From assembly GCA_035296965.1 (NCBI GenBank), contig DATGZX010000251.1:1-62592 (forward strand): a DNA stretch of 62,592 nucleotides, in the 5' to 3' direction. The notes beneath the pieces were generated by a model. It saw only the letters and a program-made list of their open reading frames with translations, was not told where the DNA came from and searched no databases. The position numbers and the translations under genes are program-made. Shown piece after piece: positions 52,519-61,697 of the stretch. This DNA is from DATGZX01 sp035296965. GTDB lineage: Bacteria; Planctomycetota; Planctomycetia; Gemmatales; Gemmataceae. Each line of letters begins with the position of its first letter. The first letter of the stretch is position 1.

Positions 52519-52833
52519 TTAAGCTTTCTTCTTGCACTCAGGGCCTTCTTTGGCGTCGGCCTTCTCGGTGATGTGGGCCTCGCCGCCTGCGGCCTTGAGC
52601 GGAGCTGCTTTGTCAGCGTTCAGTTGCGTGTAATGCGTCCACTGCGCGGGAACGTTGGCTTCCGCGAAGATGGCTTCCACGGGACATTCCGGGACGCATG
52701 CTTCACAGTCGATGCAGTCCACGGGATCGATGTAGAGCATCATGTCGTCTTGGTAGAAGCACTCAACCGGGCAAACGACGCAGCAATCGGTGTACTTGCA
52801 GTCGTAACAAGGTTCACAGACAGTGTGAGTCAT
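52519..52833 (-). CDS. 7Fe ferredoxin (FdxA type, 3Fe-4S plus 4Fe-4S)
   Basis: 104 residues from ATG 52833 (aaaggaa upstream). Cys9, Cys17 and Cys50 match the 3Fe-4S ligands, and Cys21, Cys40, Cys43 and Cys46 the 4Fe-4S ligands of the Azotobacter-type ferredoxin I (CYDCKYTDCCVVCPVECF and DCIDCEACVPECPVEAIF). The longer frame to 52953 is rejected as upstream noise. It carries electrons at low potential; its partner is unknown. The C-terminus is lysine/cysteine-rich (PECKKKA). Confidence 0.93.
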   Translation of the reverse strand: MTHTVCEPCYDCKYTDCCVVCPVECFYQDDMMLYIDPVDCIDCEACVPECPVEAIFAEANVPAQWTHYTQLNADKAAPLKAAGGEAHITEKADAKEGPECKKKA

Positions 52834-53175
52834 GCGCGTTCGTTCCTTTCTCCTGACAGATCGCTGTGTCCCGCGATGGTCGACCCCGAACCGATCGCCC
52901 TGACACGCCCCGAATTTGCTCGGCGCTACAGAATTCAGTGACGCCCAATGCACGCGCCCGTTCGTCCGGGGCGGCGGGTCTTTACCAGATTCATGCTAGG
53001 GATACCAAGTTAACACCCTGTTGTCTAGGGCCTGACCCACGCGAATCTTGCGCCGTTGCGGACTCGCTTGCCCCTGCATTCGGCCCTAGCGGCGCCTTGC
53101 TCGCGGCCATACGCCGGAAGCGCGTCGACGCGGTGGGGCAGGACTTGCTGGCGGCAGCACAAGCAGGCCTGATCC
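52834..53175. other. Intergenic region, 342 bases, no gene seen
   Basis: This lies between priA (stop 53176) and the ferredoxin start on the minus strand. Frames on either strand lack support. It probably holds the ferredoxin promoter; no boxes could be fixed. Confidence 0.35.
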
Positions 53176-55527
53176 TTACAGCATGTTCAGAGGGTCTACA
53201 TCCAACGTAAACTCCACGCCCGAGGGCGTGCGCAAGGTGCCAGTGACGGCCCGCAAGACCTGGTGCAAGGCGGCCGCACTCGCAGATTGAAGTTGAAAAT
53301 GAAAGCGATAATAGCCCTTCAGGCGGAAGACCGGGGCCTCAGCCGGGCCGAGGAGACGGACCGGAGCCGTGGGGGCGGAGGTATGGCCGAGCCCAGCAAG
53401 GGCAGTGCGGAACGCACCGGACAGCCGTTCCGCGAACTCATTGGCCGCATCCTTGTCCCGGCTGCGGACGATCAGCCGGACGAGCCGTTCGTAGGGCGGA
53501 TAGCCGTGGGCCCGGCGCTGGCTCAATTCTGTGGCCACGAAGGCCTTATAATCGTGGGCCGCCGCCAGCGCGATGGACGGATGCTCCGGAGTGAATGTTT
53601 GGACGAGCACGCGCCCGCCAAGCGCCCCCCGGCCCGTACGGCCGGCTACCTGAGACAGAAGCTGGAAGGTCCGCTCGCCAGCTCGAAAGTCGGGAATGTG
53701 CAGTGCGGTGTCTGCGCTTACGACGCCGACCAGCGTGACGTTGGGGAAATCCAGACCCTTGGCAATCATTTGCGTGCCCAGGAGGATATGGATCAGACCC
53801 TTCCGGAACGCGGACAGCACGCGGGCATGGCTGCCGGGCCGGCGCATGCTGTCGCTGTCCATGCGGCGGACGACATAGCCGGAAAACTTCTCCTCGATCT
53901 CGGCCTGCAGCTTCTCGGTGCCCAGTCCCTGATAGCGCTCTTCGCCGACGCCACAACTGGGACATAGTCTCTGCGGAGCCTGCTCGTAACCGCAGTAATG
54001 ACAGAGCATGACGTCCCGCTCCCGGTGGTGGATCAAAGCCAGGTCGCAGAAACGGCAAGTCTCCACGTGGCCGCACGAAGCGCAATGCACATAAGTGGAG
54101 AAACCCCGGCGGTTGAGCAGCAACATTACTTGGCCGCCGGCGCGCAGTGCATCGCGCATGGCACGCTCCAGGCTCGGGCTGAGCGCCCGAAACCGGCCCG
54201 GCCCGGCCCTTTCGTGCCGCATGTCGATCAGGGCCACCTTGGGCATGGGCCGGTCCAGCACACGGTTCGGCAAGCTCAGCAGGGTGTATTGGCCGCGCTC
54301 GGCATTGTGCCAGCTTTCCAGCGACGGTGTGGCCGAGCCCAGGATGATCGGGATATTCTCGAGTCGAGCCCGCATGACGGCCACGTCGCGGGCGTGGTAA
54401 CGCGGCGTCGATTCCTGCTTAAACGTCCCCTCGTGTTCTTCGTCGATGACGATCAAGCCCAGCTTACGCGTGGGCGCGAAGACGGCACTGCGAGCGCCGA
54501 CCACGACCTGCACCTGGCCTCCCGCCACGCGCCGCCAGTGTCCGCCACGCTCGGCATCGCCCAGATGGCTATGCAGCACTGCAACCTCGCCGCAGCGGCC
54601 GCGGAAACGCTGGATGGTCTGCGGCGTCAGGCTGATTTCCGGAACGAGGACGATCGCCTCCTTGCCTTGCCGGATGACTTCCTCGATCGCGCGCAAGTAG
54701 ATTTCCGTCTTGCCGCTGCCCGTCACGCCGTACAGGAGAAACGCATGGAAGCCGCCTCCATGCAAGGCCTGCTCGATAGGTGCCCAGGCTTGCAACTGGT
54801 CGGCATTCAGCCTGAGCGACGGATCGGGGGAGATCCCCTCCTCCGTCGTTTGCGTGAAGCGATCCACGCGGCGAGTCGATTTGCGGACCAGCCCCTTGTC
54901 GACGAGCGCTTCGATCGGCCCCGATCCGCACCGCGCCAGCCGCGCCAGTTGCCGCGGTTCCATGGGTTTGTCTTCAGCCCGGAGATGCTGCAAAGCGATC
55001 TTCTGCTTTGCGGTAAGCTCGGGCATCTCGGCAGGCAGCTCCGCGGGCGGCACGGCTTCCAGAAGCGTTATCGTCCGCGACCCGGAACGCTCGCGGGCGC
55101 CGGCTGGCACGACAGCGTTCAGCACCTGTCCCCAGCCGCACAGATAATAGTCCGCCATCCAGCGCGTCAGGCGCAGCAAATCAGGCGTAAGCAAGATTTC
55201 ATTGTCGAGTACCCTGTAGAGGGCCTTGAGTGCGCGAGTGGGGGCAGAATTGCTCAGACGCACGCAATAGCCGACCGTGGCCTTGTCGCCCCGGCCGAAA
55301 GGCGCCAGCACGCGTTTGCCGACGGCGATCGCCTCGCGAAGATTCTCGGGCACGGAGTAAGAATAGGCATGATCGAGCGGCCTGTCGAAGACGATGTCTG
55401 CAAACAACCCCGTTTCTGCCGGGGGCGCCGGCGGCGGTGTGTCTATTTGGCCGAACAGGTCGCGCTGCGGGGGTTGGGTCACGGCCGCTCCCCGGAGAAA
55501 ACTAGGCAGATTAATCGCAGTGTTCAT
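53176..55527 (-). CDS. priA: Primosomal replication helicase PriA
   Basis: 783 residues. The N-terminal 3'-DNA-binding part (IVFDRPLDHAYSYSVPENLR) is followed by the helicase: FLLYGVTGSGKTEIYLRAIE (Walker A), KLGLIVIDEEHEGTFKQEST (DEEH), LGSATPSLESW, and HILLGTQMIAKGLDFPNVTL. The zinc domain shows CASCGHVETCRFC and CHYCGYEQAPQRLCPSC. It restarts stalled replication forks. An N-terminal extension of about 40 residues (Pro-rich, PPPAPPAE) precedes the usual start, with a possible in-frame start further in. Confidence 0.96.
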   Translation of the reverse strand: MNTAINLPSFLRGAAVTQPPQRDLFGQIDTPPPAPPAETGLFADIVFDRPLDHAYSYSVPENLREAIAVGKRVLAPFGRGDKATVGYCVRLSNSAPTRALKALYRVLDNEILLTPDLLRLTRWMADYYLCGWGQVLNAVVPAGARERSGSRTITLLEAVPPAELPAEMPELTAKQKIALQHLRAEDKPMEPRQLARLARCGSGPIEALVDKGLVRKSTRRVDRFTQTTEEGISPDPSLRLNADQLQAWAPIEQALHGGGFHAFLLYGVTGSGKTEIYLRAIEEVIRQGKEAIVLVPEISLTPQTIQRFRGRCGEVAVLHSHLGDAERGGHWRRVAGGQVQVVVGARSAVFAPTRKLGLIVIDEEHEGTFKQESTPRYHARDVAVMRARLENIPIILGSATPSLESWHNAERGQYTLLSLPNRVLDRPMPKVALIDMRHERAGPGRFRALSPSLERAMRDALRAGGQVMLLLNRRGFSTYVHCASCGHVETCRFCDLALIHHRERDVMLCHYCGYEQAPQRLCPSCGVGEERYQGLGTEKLQAEIEEKFSGYVVRRMDSDSMRRPGSHARVLSAFRKGLIHILLGTQMIAKGLDFPNVTLVGVVSADTALHIPDFRAGERTFQLLSQVAGRTGRGALGGRVLVQTFTPEHPSIALAAAHDYKAFVATELSQRRAHGYPPYERLVRLIVRSRDKDAANEFAERLSGAFRTALAGLGHTSAPTAPVRLLGPAEAPVFRLKGYYRFHFQLQSASAAALHQVLRAVTGTLRTPSGVEFTLDVDPLNML

Positions 55528-55582
55528 ATTTATAGTATAACTGCGACCGATCCGAAGGGCTACGTTGGTTGCTCCGTTGTAA

Positions 55583-55701
55583 ACTGAGCGCGGTCAAGAA
55601 TGAGACATCGCCCTGTAGCCGCATTCGCCAGAATGCGGGCTATCTCACGCAGTTTCCCCCGCTACGGCCTATTGAGATCAGTATTGACCGCGCGCCGCAT
55701 A
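55583..55701. repeat. REP-like dispersed repeat, copy 2 (core inverted, right arm cut)
   Basis: The same outer arms as copy 1 (gcggtcaagaatgag at 55590; tattgaccgcgcg at 55682-55694). The core left arm 55615-55639 equals copy 1's 25-base arm. The loop (55640-55657, starting ctatctc) is the reverse complement of copy 1's loop, with two extra bases. The right arm is shortened by a 17-base deletion to cccgctac. Confidence 0.85.
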
Positions 55702-55717
55702 AACACTGTGGCCGGTT

Positions 55718-56824
55718 TTAGGCCTCTACCCGGTATTTTTCGATGGCGTCCTCGCTGATTTCCAGTCCCAATCCCGCCCGCTTGGGCGGCACGATCTGGC
55801 CCTTGACGATTGCCGGCGGATCGACAAACGCTGGGTAAAGCCACGGCATGTATTCCACCGTGGTCACTTGCTGCAGGCCGCAAGCCAGATGCACCGCGAT
55901 CTCCGGCAGGAGATGAGGCGCGAGGGGCCGATGATGGAGGGCGGCCAGGTTGGCCACCTTGAGCCACGGGGTGAGCCCCCCGAGGTGCGTCACGTCGGGC
56001 TGGAGGACATCGATGGCATCGCGGTCCAGGTAGGCGGCAAACTCGCCGATGTTAAACAGCGTTTCTCCCGCGGCAATCGGGATTTCCAGTTTCTGGGCCA
56101 GGCGAGCATGGCCCTCGATATTTTCGCAAGAAAGCGGCTCCTCGAACCAGTCCGCGCCGATTTCCTCCTCGAAGAAGTGGCCCATTGATAAGGCAGTGCC
56201 GTAGTCGTAGCGCTGGTTGGCATCGACAGCCAGCCAGATGTCCTCGCCCAGGGCTTCGCGGATGCGCGTCACGCGCTCTGCATCAAGTTCCGGGTCCGAG
56301 TTACCGACTCTCACCTTGACGCCCATCATGCCCTGTTCGAGGTACGGCTGCGATGCTTCGATGATTTCTTCAGGACTCATCCAGAGCCAACCAACGTCCG
56401 CCGCGTAAACAGGGGCCGATTCACGCGCGCCACCCAGGAGCTTGTAGAGCGGCAGCCCAGCGACTTTCCCCTTCAAGTCCCAGAGGGCGAGGTCGATGGC
56501 GGAGTAAGCCTGCGCGACCAGGCCCGTGCGTCCAATAGCCTGTAATCTCCAGTATGCCTTGGTGCCGAGCCTTTCGTGATCGAGCGGATCCTCACCCACG
56601 ACAAGAGGAGCCAGATCGTCGTCGATGATGACCTTCAGCGCCCTTCCGCCCCCGTGCAAGGCGTACGCAAAACCGAGTCCACGATGTCCGGCATCCGTGT
56701 CCACGTATACGATCAACAAGAACACGCGATCGAGCCGCGTACCCTGCTCGCCGCCGGCAGGAGCGGTCACCGGGCGCGCCAGAGGAATACGCAGCAAATG
56801 GCTTTCGAGTTGCGTGATGCGCAT
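55718..56824 (-). CDS. Enolase-superfamily (mandelate racemase/muconate lactonizing-type) enzyme
   Basis: 368 residues from ATG 56824 (TTG at 56833 rejected). Motifs: SAIDLALWDLKGKVAGLPLY, the acid/base lysine region MGVKVRVGNSDPELDAERV, metal ligands in DIWLAVDANQRYD (Asp), ADWFEEPLSCENIEGHARLA (Glu) and IPIAAGETLFNIGEF (Glu), and LAPHLLPEIAVHLACGLQQV. The K-x-R rather than K-x-K motif and the late HLLPE suggest the mandelate-racemase-like or acid-sugar dehydratase branch; the substrate is unknown. REP-like copy 2 lies just 3' of the stop. Confidence 0.85.
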   Translation of the reverse strand: MRITQLESHLLRIPLARPVTAPAGGEQGTRLDRVFLLIVYVDTDAGHRGLGFAYALHGGGRALKVIIDDDLAPLVVGEDPLDHERLGTKAYWRLQAIGRTGLVAQAYSAIDLALWDLKGKVAGLPLYKLLGGARESAPVYAADVGWLWMSPEEIIEASQPYLEQGMMGVKVRVGNSDPELDAERVTRIREALGEDIWLAVDANQRYDYGTALSMGHFFEEEIGADWFEEPLSCENIEGHARLAQKLEIPIAAGETLFNIGEFAAYLDRDAIDVLQPDVTHLGGLTPWLKVANLAALHHRPLAPHLLPEIAVHLACGLQQVTTVEYMPWLYPAFVDPPAIVKGQIVPPKRAGLGLEISEDAIEKYRVEA

Positions 56825-56883
56825 GCGGGGCAAACCTTTGAGTTAGCGAGACTCTTCCAATCCTTTTCTCACTCTCTACGAGT

Positions 56884-58788
56884 CTACTGCCCCTTGGCAT
56901 CGAGCGCCAACTGCTGTCCCAGGGCGCTGTGGCGGCGACCGTAGAAGAAATAGATGAATAAGCCAATCGCCAGCCAGCCGAAGAGTCGGATCCAGCTATC
57001 AAGGGATAGGAACAGCATCATTAGCAAATTGACGGCTACGCCAAGCGGCGCCAGCACGAATACGGCAGGACAACGGAAGGGCCGGTCCGCTTCCGGTCTT
57101 CTAATGCGGAGCAGCAAAACGGCCGCGCAAACGACGATGAAAGCAAGCAGCGTGCCAATGTTGACCATCTCGAAGAGTACACTAATGGGAGTTACCGCCG
57201 TGATCACGCACAGGATCCCCCCGGTCAGCATGGTCGAAACGTGGGGTGTGCGAAACGTGGGATGTACCGCGCCAAAAATACGCGCAGGCAGCAGACCATC
57301 GCGAGCCATGGCCAGGAAGATGCGCGCCTGGCTGAGCAGTGTAATCAGCAGGACGCTGGTCATGCCGGCGAGGGCACCCACGGCAATGACACCGGCGGAA
57401 ATACGCAGAGGCAAACTGTCGTTCTTCTCGGATAATATTCGGAAGGCCGAGGCCACGGCAGCATCTTGATCAATCTCGGGATAGGGCTGAATTCCGGTAA
57501 TCACCGCCGACACTCCAAGATAGAGCACGGTGCAAATTGCCAGCGAAGCCAGGATGCCGATGGGCACGTCACGTCGCGGCAGTTTGGCTTCCTCGGAGTG
57601 GGTGGAAATGGAATCGAAACCGATGTAGGCAAAGAAAACCGCAGCGGCCGCAACCAGGATCCCCGACATGCCGTAAGGCATGAAAGGGCTACGCGTGCGA
57701 TTGTCGAGTGATTCAAGTGGTGCGTTCACGCCGAGCAAGCTCATCATGCCCCATTTCGAGGTGTCGCTCTTCAGTCCGCCAACAAGGTCTTGCTGATCCT
57801 GGGACAGAAAATCTGCGATCGGACGATCAACCTCGAACAACTCCTGTCCTTTCCCGACTTGGGCGCGCGCTGTCTCAGGATCGAGAAGGGCAATCTGGGG
57901 ATGGTTTTCCAGCCAGTCAGCTAAACGCTCTCCCTTCAATCCTTCCAGTTCCTTTTTCTCGGACGGGGAGACCACGACAGCAAAGCGAGCCTGATGCTCC
58001 AGAAACTCCTTGCCATCCCCCAGGTGCCTGCGCTGGGCCTTGGGGATCATGGCGGCTATGGTCGGGTGGCCCTCCAACCACTCGCTGACAATGATGAGCT
58101 TTCGCTCCTGCGGCGGAATACTCGTCCAGTACGCTGGGTTCACATAGGACCATCCGACGGCGATCACGAAGATGACGACGCCGACTTTCGTGATGACGAG
58201 AAGGGCATTCATCGTGGCACTTTCGCGGATGCCGATCACGAGAACGACCGTGACCAGCGCCATGATGATGACGGCGGGCAAATTGATCCCCAGCCACGAT
58301 TGCCCCTTAGTCAAATCGTGCAAGGTTCCCGGGTCGTTGGCTAACCAGTCAGGAATCTTCCGGTGGATAAAGACTTGAAGGAATTCATTGAAATATTTTG
58401 TCCAATCCGCCGCCACGACGCCGCAGCTCATGGCGTATTCCAGAACGAGGTCCCAGCCAATGATCCAGGCGAAAAGTTCGCCAAGCGTGGCGTAGGCATA
58501 CGTGTAAGCGCTCCCCGCCACCGGCACCATGGAGGCGAATTCCGCGTAGCAGAGGGCCGCAAACGTGCACCCAAGGCCCGCCACTACGTACGAAAGCATC
58601 ACCGACGGACCCGCCTTGGTCGCAGCCGTCTCGCCGGTCGTCACGAAGATGCCCGCGCCGATGATCGCGCCAACCCCCAGGGAAGTGAGCGAGATGGGGC
58701 CAAGGATTCGCCGCAAACGGTTCTCCCCGGCCATTTCGGCAAGGAGGGTTTCGAGCGATTTCCTGGCGAACAGTTGCTTGCCGAGCAT
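56884..58788 (-). CDS. APC amino-acid permease (CAT type) with a soluble insert
   Basis: 634 residues with about 12-14 transmembrane helices. CAT-type landmarks: RRILGPISLTSLGVGAIIGA, GIFVTTGETAATKAGPSVML, and SYVVAGLGCTFAALCYAEFA. Unlike its neighbour (516 residues), it has an insert of about 115 soluble residues in the loop after residue 215. The insert shows two related elements, SEWLEGHPTIAAMIPKAQ and ADWLENHPQIALLDPETA. It probably imports cationic or small amino acids; the insert could be a regulatory domain. The tandem paralogue starts upstream on the same strand (72-base gap). Confidence 0.9.
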   Translation of the reverse strand: MLGKQLFARKSLETLLAEMAGENRLRRILGPISLTSLGVGAIIGAGIFVTTGETAATKAGPSVMLSYVVAGLGCTFAALCYAEFASMVPVAGSAYTYAYATLGELFAWIIGWDLVLEYAMSCGVVAADWTKYFNEFLQVFIHRKIPDWLANDPGTLHDLTKGQSWLGINLPAVIIMALVTVVLVIGIRESATMNALLVITKVGVVIFVIAVGWSYVNPAYWTSIPPQERKLIIVSEWLEGHPTIAAMIPKAQRRHLGDGKEFLEHQARFAVVVSPSEKKELEGLKGERLADWLENHPQIALLDPETARAQVGKGQELFEVDRPIADFLSQDQQDLVGGLKSDTSKWGMMSLLGVNAPLESLDNRTRSPFMPYGMSGILVAAAAVFFAYIGFDSISTHSEEAKLPRRDVPIGILASLAICTVLYLGVSAVITGIQPYPEIDQDAAVASAFRILSEKNDSLPLRISAGVIAVGALAGMTSVLLITLLSQARIFLAMARDGLLPARIFGAVHPTFRTPHVSTMLTGGILCVITAVTPISVLFEMVNIGTLLAFIVVCAAVLLLRIRRPEADRPFRCPAVFVLAPLGVAVNLLMMLFLSLDSWIRLFGWLAIGLFIYFFYGRRHSALGQQLALDAKGQ

Positions 58789-58860
58789 TGCGATTCCTAA
58801 TATGGGCGGAAGAGGAACTCTGTCCTCTGCTGAAGCGCAGTTCCCGCCGAGGTCCTTTAA

Positions 58861-60411
58861 TCAGACCCCGTCTACGGGGACTCCGGCTGGCGAGATCCCG
58901 TGCGTGCTGATTTCTGCGCGCAGCTCCTTTCCAAGGTGGCTGTGCCATCGGCCGTAGGTGAAGTAAATGACAAGACCAATCGCCAGCCAGATGCCCAACC
59001 GAGCCCAATTCTGAACACCGAGCGAGAGCATAAGGATGAGGCAGCTCACGATCCCAGCGATAGGGACAAACGGCACGAAAGGTGCCCGGAACGGTCGGTG
59101 CGCACCGGGGTTCAACCTTCGCATGATCAATACGGCGGCACACACCATCAGGAATGCCAAAAGCGTGCCGATATTCACCATATCCGCGAGAATGTCGAGC
59201 GGGAGCAGCGCTGCCGCGGTCCCGACCAGCACGCCCGTAAGGATGGTCGACTTCCAAGGCGTGCGAAAGCGGGGATGGATCGCGCCGAAAAAGCTTTGCG
59301 GCAACAGCCCATCGCGCGCCATGGCGAGCAAGACCCGCGGCTGACTGAGCATCATGACCAGGAGCACGCTTGTGATGCCAGCGACAGCCCCGGCGGAAAT
59401 GAGCAGCGCAGCGAAATCAAAGCCTCGCTGCGTAAAAGCGTCAGAAACTGGGGCATCAATGTTGATTTTGTCGTAGGGAACCATGCCGGTCAGGATGCCG
59501 CTCACCAGAATATAGAGAACAGTGCAGATCAGCAGCGAGGCGATTATACCCGTCGGCACATCCCGCTGCGGGTTCTTGGCTTCCTCGGAGTGCGTGGAAA
59601 TCGAATCGAAGCCAATATAGGCAAAGAAAATAGTGGCCGCTCCGGCAAGCATGCCCGTGGGTTGGCCACCGATGGGACCACTGGTCAAAAAGGGAATCGA
59701 AAGGCCGCCGTAACCGTGTGGTGCGAAATTGTTTGTCCAGTTGGCAGGGTTGATCAGGAAGGCGCCCACACAGATTACGAAGAGCACGATGGTAACTTTA
59801 AGAATCACCATCGTCGCATTGAACCCTGCGCTTTCTCGAATGCCGATAACTAGGACCACAGTTACCAACGTCGCGATGAAAATCGCCGGCAGATCCACGT
59901 ACGAACCGCTCAACTGCATGGTTCCAGTTCTGGGAAGGAACTCAAAAGGCGCATCTCCCCAAGTTTTGGGCCAGACCCACGCTCCCCTGGAAACCAGTTT
60001 GAGGAAGTCCTGAAAGTAATGTGACCAACCGTGGGCAACCGTGCTTGCGCCGATGGCGTACTCCAGGACCAAATCCCACCCTATGATCCACGCGAACAGC
60101 TCTCCCATGGTTGCATACGAATACGTGTAAGCACTGCCCGCAACAGGCGCCATGGATGCGAATTCGGCATAGCAAAGAGCTGCAAAAATGCACGTGATTC
60201 CTGAAGCAACGAACGACAACATGAGCGCGGGGCCTGCCTGCTGGGCCGCCGCCTTGCCGACCAGGACAAAAATGCCGGTGCCGATAATTGCACCCACCCC
60301 CAAGGACGTGAGTGTCACCGGCCCCAAAACACGCCGGAGACGATTTTCTCCAGCCATTTCTTCCAGCAGCACTTTTAAGGATTTCTTTGCAAAAAGCTGA
60401 TTCAAAGACAT
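58861..60411 (-). CDS. APC amino-acid permease (CAT/YfnA type)
   Basis: 516 residues, about 12-14 transmembrane helices. Start MSLNQLFAKKSLKVLLEEMA, then RVLGPVTLTSLGVGAIIGTG, ALCYAEFASMAPVAGSAYTY and FFAYIGFDSISTHSEEAKNP, which are conserved in CAT-type permeases. The N-terminus and helix sequences are close to the 56884-58788 permease, so the pair arose by duplication. It transports amino acids with protons, at the inner membrane. Confidence 0.92.
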   Translation of the reverse strand: MSLNQLFAKKSLKVLLEEMAGENRLRRVLGPVTLTSLGVGAIIGTGIFVLVGKAAAQQAGPALMLSFVASGITCIFAALCYAEFASMAPVAGSAYTYSYATMGELFAWIIGWDLVLEYAIGASTVAHGWSHYFQDFLKLVSRGAWVWPKTWGDAPFEFLPRTGTMQLSGSYVDLPAIFIATLVTVVLVIGIRESAGFNATMVILKVTIVLFVICVGAFLINPANWTNNFAPHGYGGLSIPFLTSGPIGGQPTGMLAGAATIFFAYIGFDSISTHSEEAKNPQRDVPTGIIASLLICTVLYILVSGILTGMVPYDKINIDAPVSDAFTQRGFDFAALLISAGAVAGITSVLLVMMLSQPRVLLAMARDGLLPQSFFGAIHPRFRTPWKSTILTGVLVGTAAALLPLDILADMVNIGTLLAFLMVCAAVLIMRRLNPGAHRPFRAPFVPFVPIAGIVSCLILMLSLGVQNWARLGIWLAIGLVIYFTYGRWHSHLGKELRAEISTHGISPAGVPVDGV

Positions 60412-60493
60412 AATCAGTCCCCGCTCGCTACACCATTTTCACGTGCCGAAACAGTCGCAAGATACTAGCAACGTTAATGAGTTCGTGCGATAA

Positions 60494-60934
60494 CTACTTG
60501 CTTTCCACAATCAACGTCACCGGCCCGTCGTTCACTAGCTCCACCTGCATCATCGCCCCGAACCGTCCCGTTGCCGTCTTGATGCCCTGGGCGCGCACGG
60601 CCTCGACGAATTTCTCGTACAAAGGAATCGCCGTCTCGGGCGGGGCAGCTTCGACAAAGCTCGGCCTGCGACCCTTGCAACAATCGCCGTAGAGCGTGAA
60701 CTGACTCACCACCAGAACTTCGCCGCTGACTTCGGCAACGCCGAGATTCATCTTTCCTTCGTCATCCTGGAAGATGCGGAGCGTGACGATCTTATCCGCC
60801 AGCCACTCCGCCTGCGCTATCGTGTCTGCGCGGGCCACGCCAAGCAGCACCAAGAGCCCTCGGCCGATCTCCCCCACGATTTCCTGGCCCACCACGACCC
60901 TTGCGCGGCTGACCCGCTGCACTACCGCACGCAT
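60494..60934 (-). CDS. dtd: D-aminoacyl-tRNA deacylase
   Basis: 146 residues. Opening MRAVVQRVSRARVVVGQEIV. The catalytic/substrate-pocket motifs are VLVVSQFTLYGDCCKGRRPS (SQFTL) and VELVNDGPVTLIVES (N-x-GPVT). It removes D-amino acids from mischarged tRNA. It lies on the same strand as the permease genes, 82 bases upstream of the nearer one. Confidence 0.95.
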   Translation of the reverse strand: MRAVVQRVSRARVVVGQEIVGEIGRGLLVLLGVARADTIAQAEWLADKIVTLRIFQDDEGKMNLGVAEVSGEVLVVSQFTLYGDCCKGRRPSFVEAAPPETAIPLYEKFVEAVRAQGIKTATGRFGAMMQVELVNDGPVTLIVESK

Positions 60935-61282
60935 CGATGGTTCTCAACTTGTTGCCCGGTCTCATCGGGTAGGTCCGTAGCCTGGCGGATATAATAAGGG
61001 AACTGCCACCTCGCGACAATTGCCCGCAGGCAATCGCCCGTATCGCAAGTGCTTTCCAGAACGACAGTTCCCGCTCTGGCTCAACCCTGGGCCTTGGATT
61101 TTTGTGGAGAGGCGTTCATGATTCTGAGGTACGCCGGCCCTAAAAACAAGGATAAAAAGGAAAAGTTCATTGCTTGAGCGACCTCCTTCTCAGTCCCGCC
61201 TCCAGGGCGCAAGAGGCCATGCAAACGACGAGAGCCTAACCCACCCGAAGTCGGAACACTGACCTTGAAGGGAGATGGCAAC
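60935..61282. other. Intergenic region, 348 bases, between divergent dtd and a small gene
   Basis: No supported gene. A very short plus-strand frame at 61118 (MILRYAGPKNKDKKEKFIA) has no good ribosome site. It should hold two divergent promoters. Confidence 0.35.
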
Positions 61283-61546
61283 GTGCTGGAAGACTACACG
61301 CCCCACCAACAGAAAATCATCAAACGCTATTACCGAAACGAAGACGCCTTGCATCGCCAACGGCTGGCTGAGCTGGTGACCGAGCTTTTCCTGGCCGAAG
61401 GGAAGAAACGGCAGCGAGCCTGGGCGACTGCTGCCTCCGCCATGCAAAAGCTGGGCGTTCCCCAGTCGCGCATCGATCATCTCCTGAAGAAAGACAACCC
61501 GGCTCTGCTCGCCGAGCTGGTGAAAGAGCTGCAAGGCAGCCGATAA
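61283..61546 (+). CDS. Small conserved protein of unknown function (87 aa)
   Basis: 87 residues from GTG 61283 (gggagatggcaac upstream; TTG at 61265 is the alternative). MLEDYTPHQQKIIKRYYRNE, DALHRQRLAELVTELFLAEG, and a C-terminal helix LLAELVKELQGSR. All helical, no signal. I recall a similar family in planctomycetes with the DYTPHQQKIIKRYY opening, of no known role. It is 151 bases before rfbF on the same strand. Confidence 0.7.
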   Translation: MLEDYTPHQQKIIKRYYRNEDALHRQRLAELVTELFLAEGKKRQRAWATAASAMQKLGVPQSRIDHLLKKDNPALLAELVKELQGSR

Positions 61547-61697
61547 GGCGATCTGCAGTTTCCTTATCCTTTGCAAAACTCCCTGCTTCAAAGCCTTGCC
61601 AACGGCCCTGTTGGTGTCCTTGACCCTTACCCAGCCAACCTGTTACAAGCTGGCCGGGAGCAGTGCGTGGGACCGGAAGGTCTATGCAGGAGAGGCT

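Noticed and set aside
53998..55587. 529-residue plus-strand open frame
   Set aside because: It is antisense to priA, whose motifs are unmistakable; long antisense frames are common in GC-rich DNA.
58789..58860. Hairpin-forming 5' leader of the permease as a T-box or riboswitch
   Set aside because: There is a short inverted repeat (ggcgg...ccgcc), but no T-box sequence or known riboswitch core.
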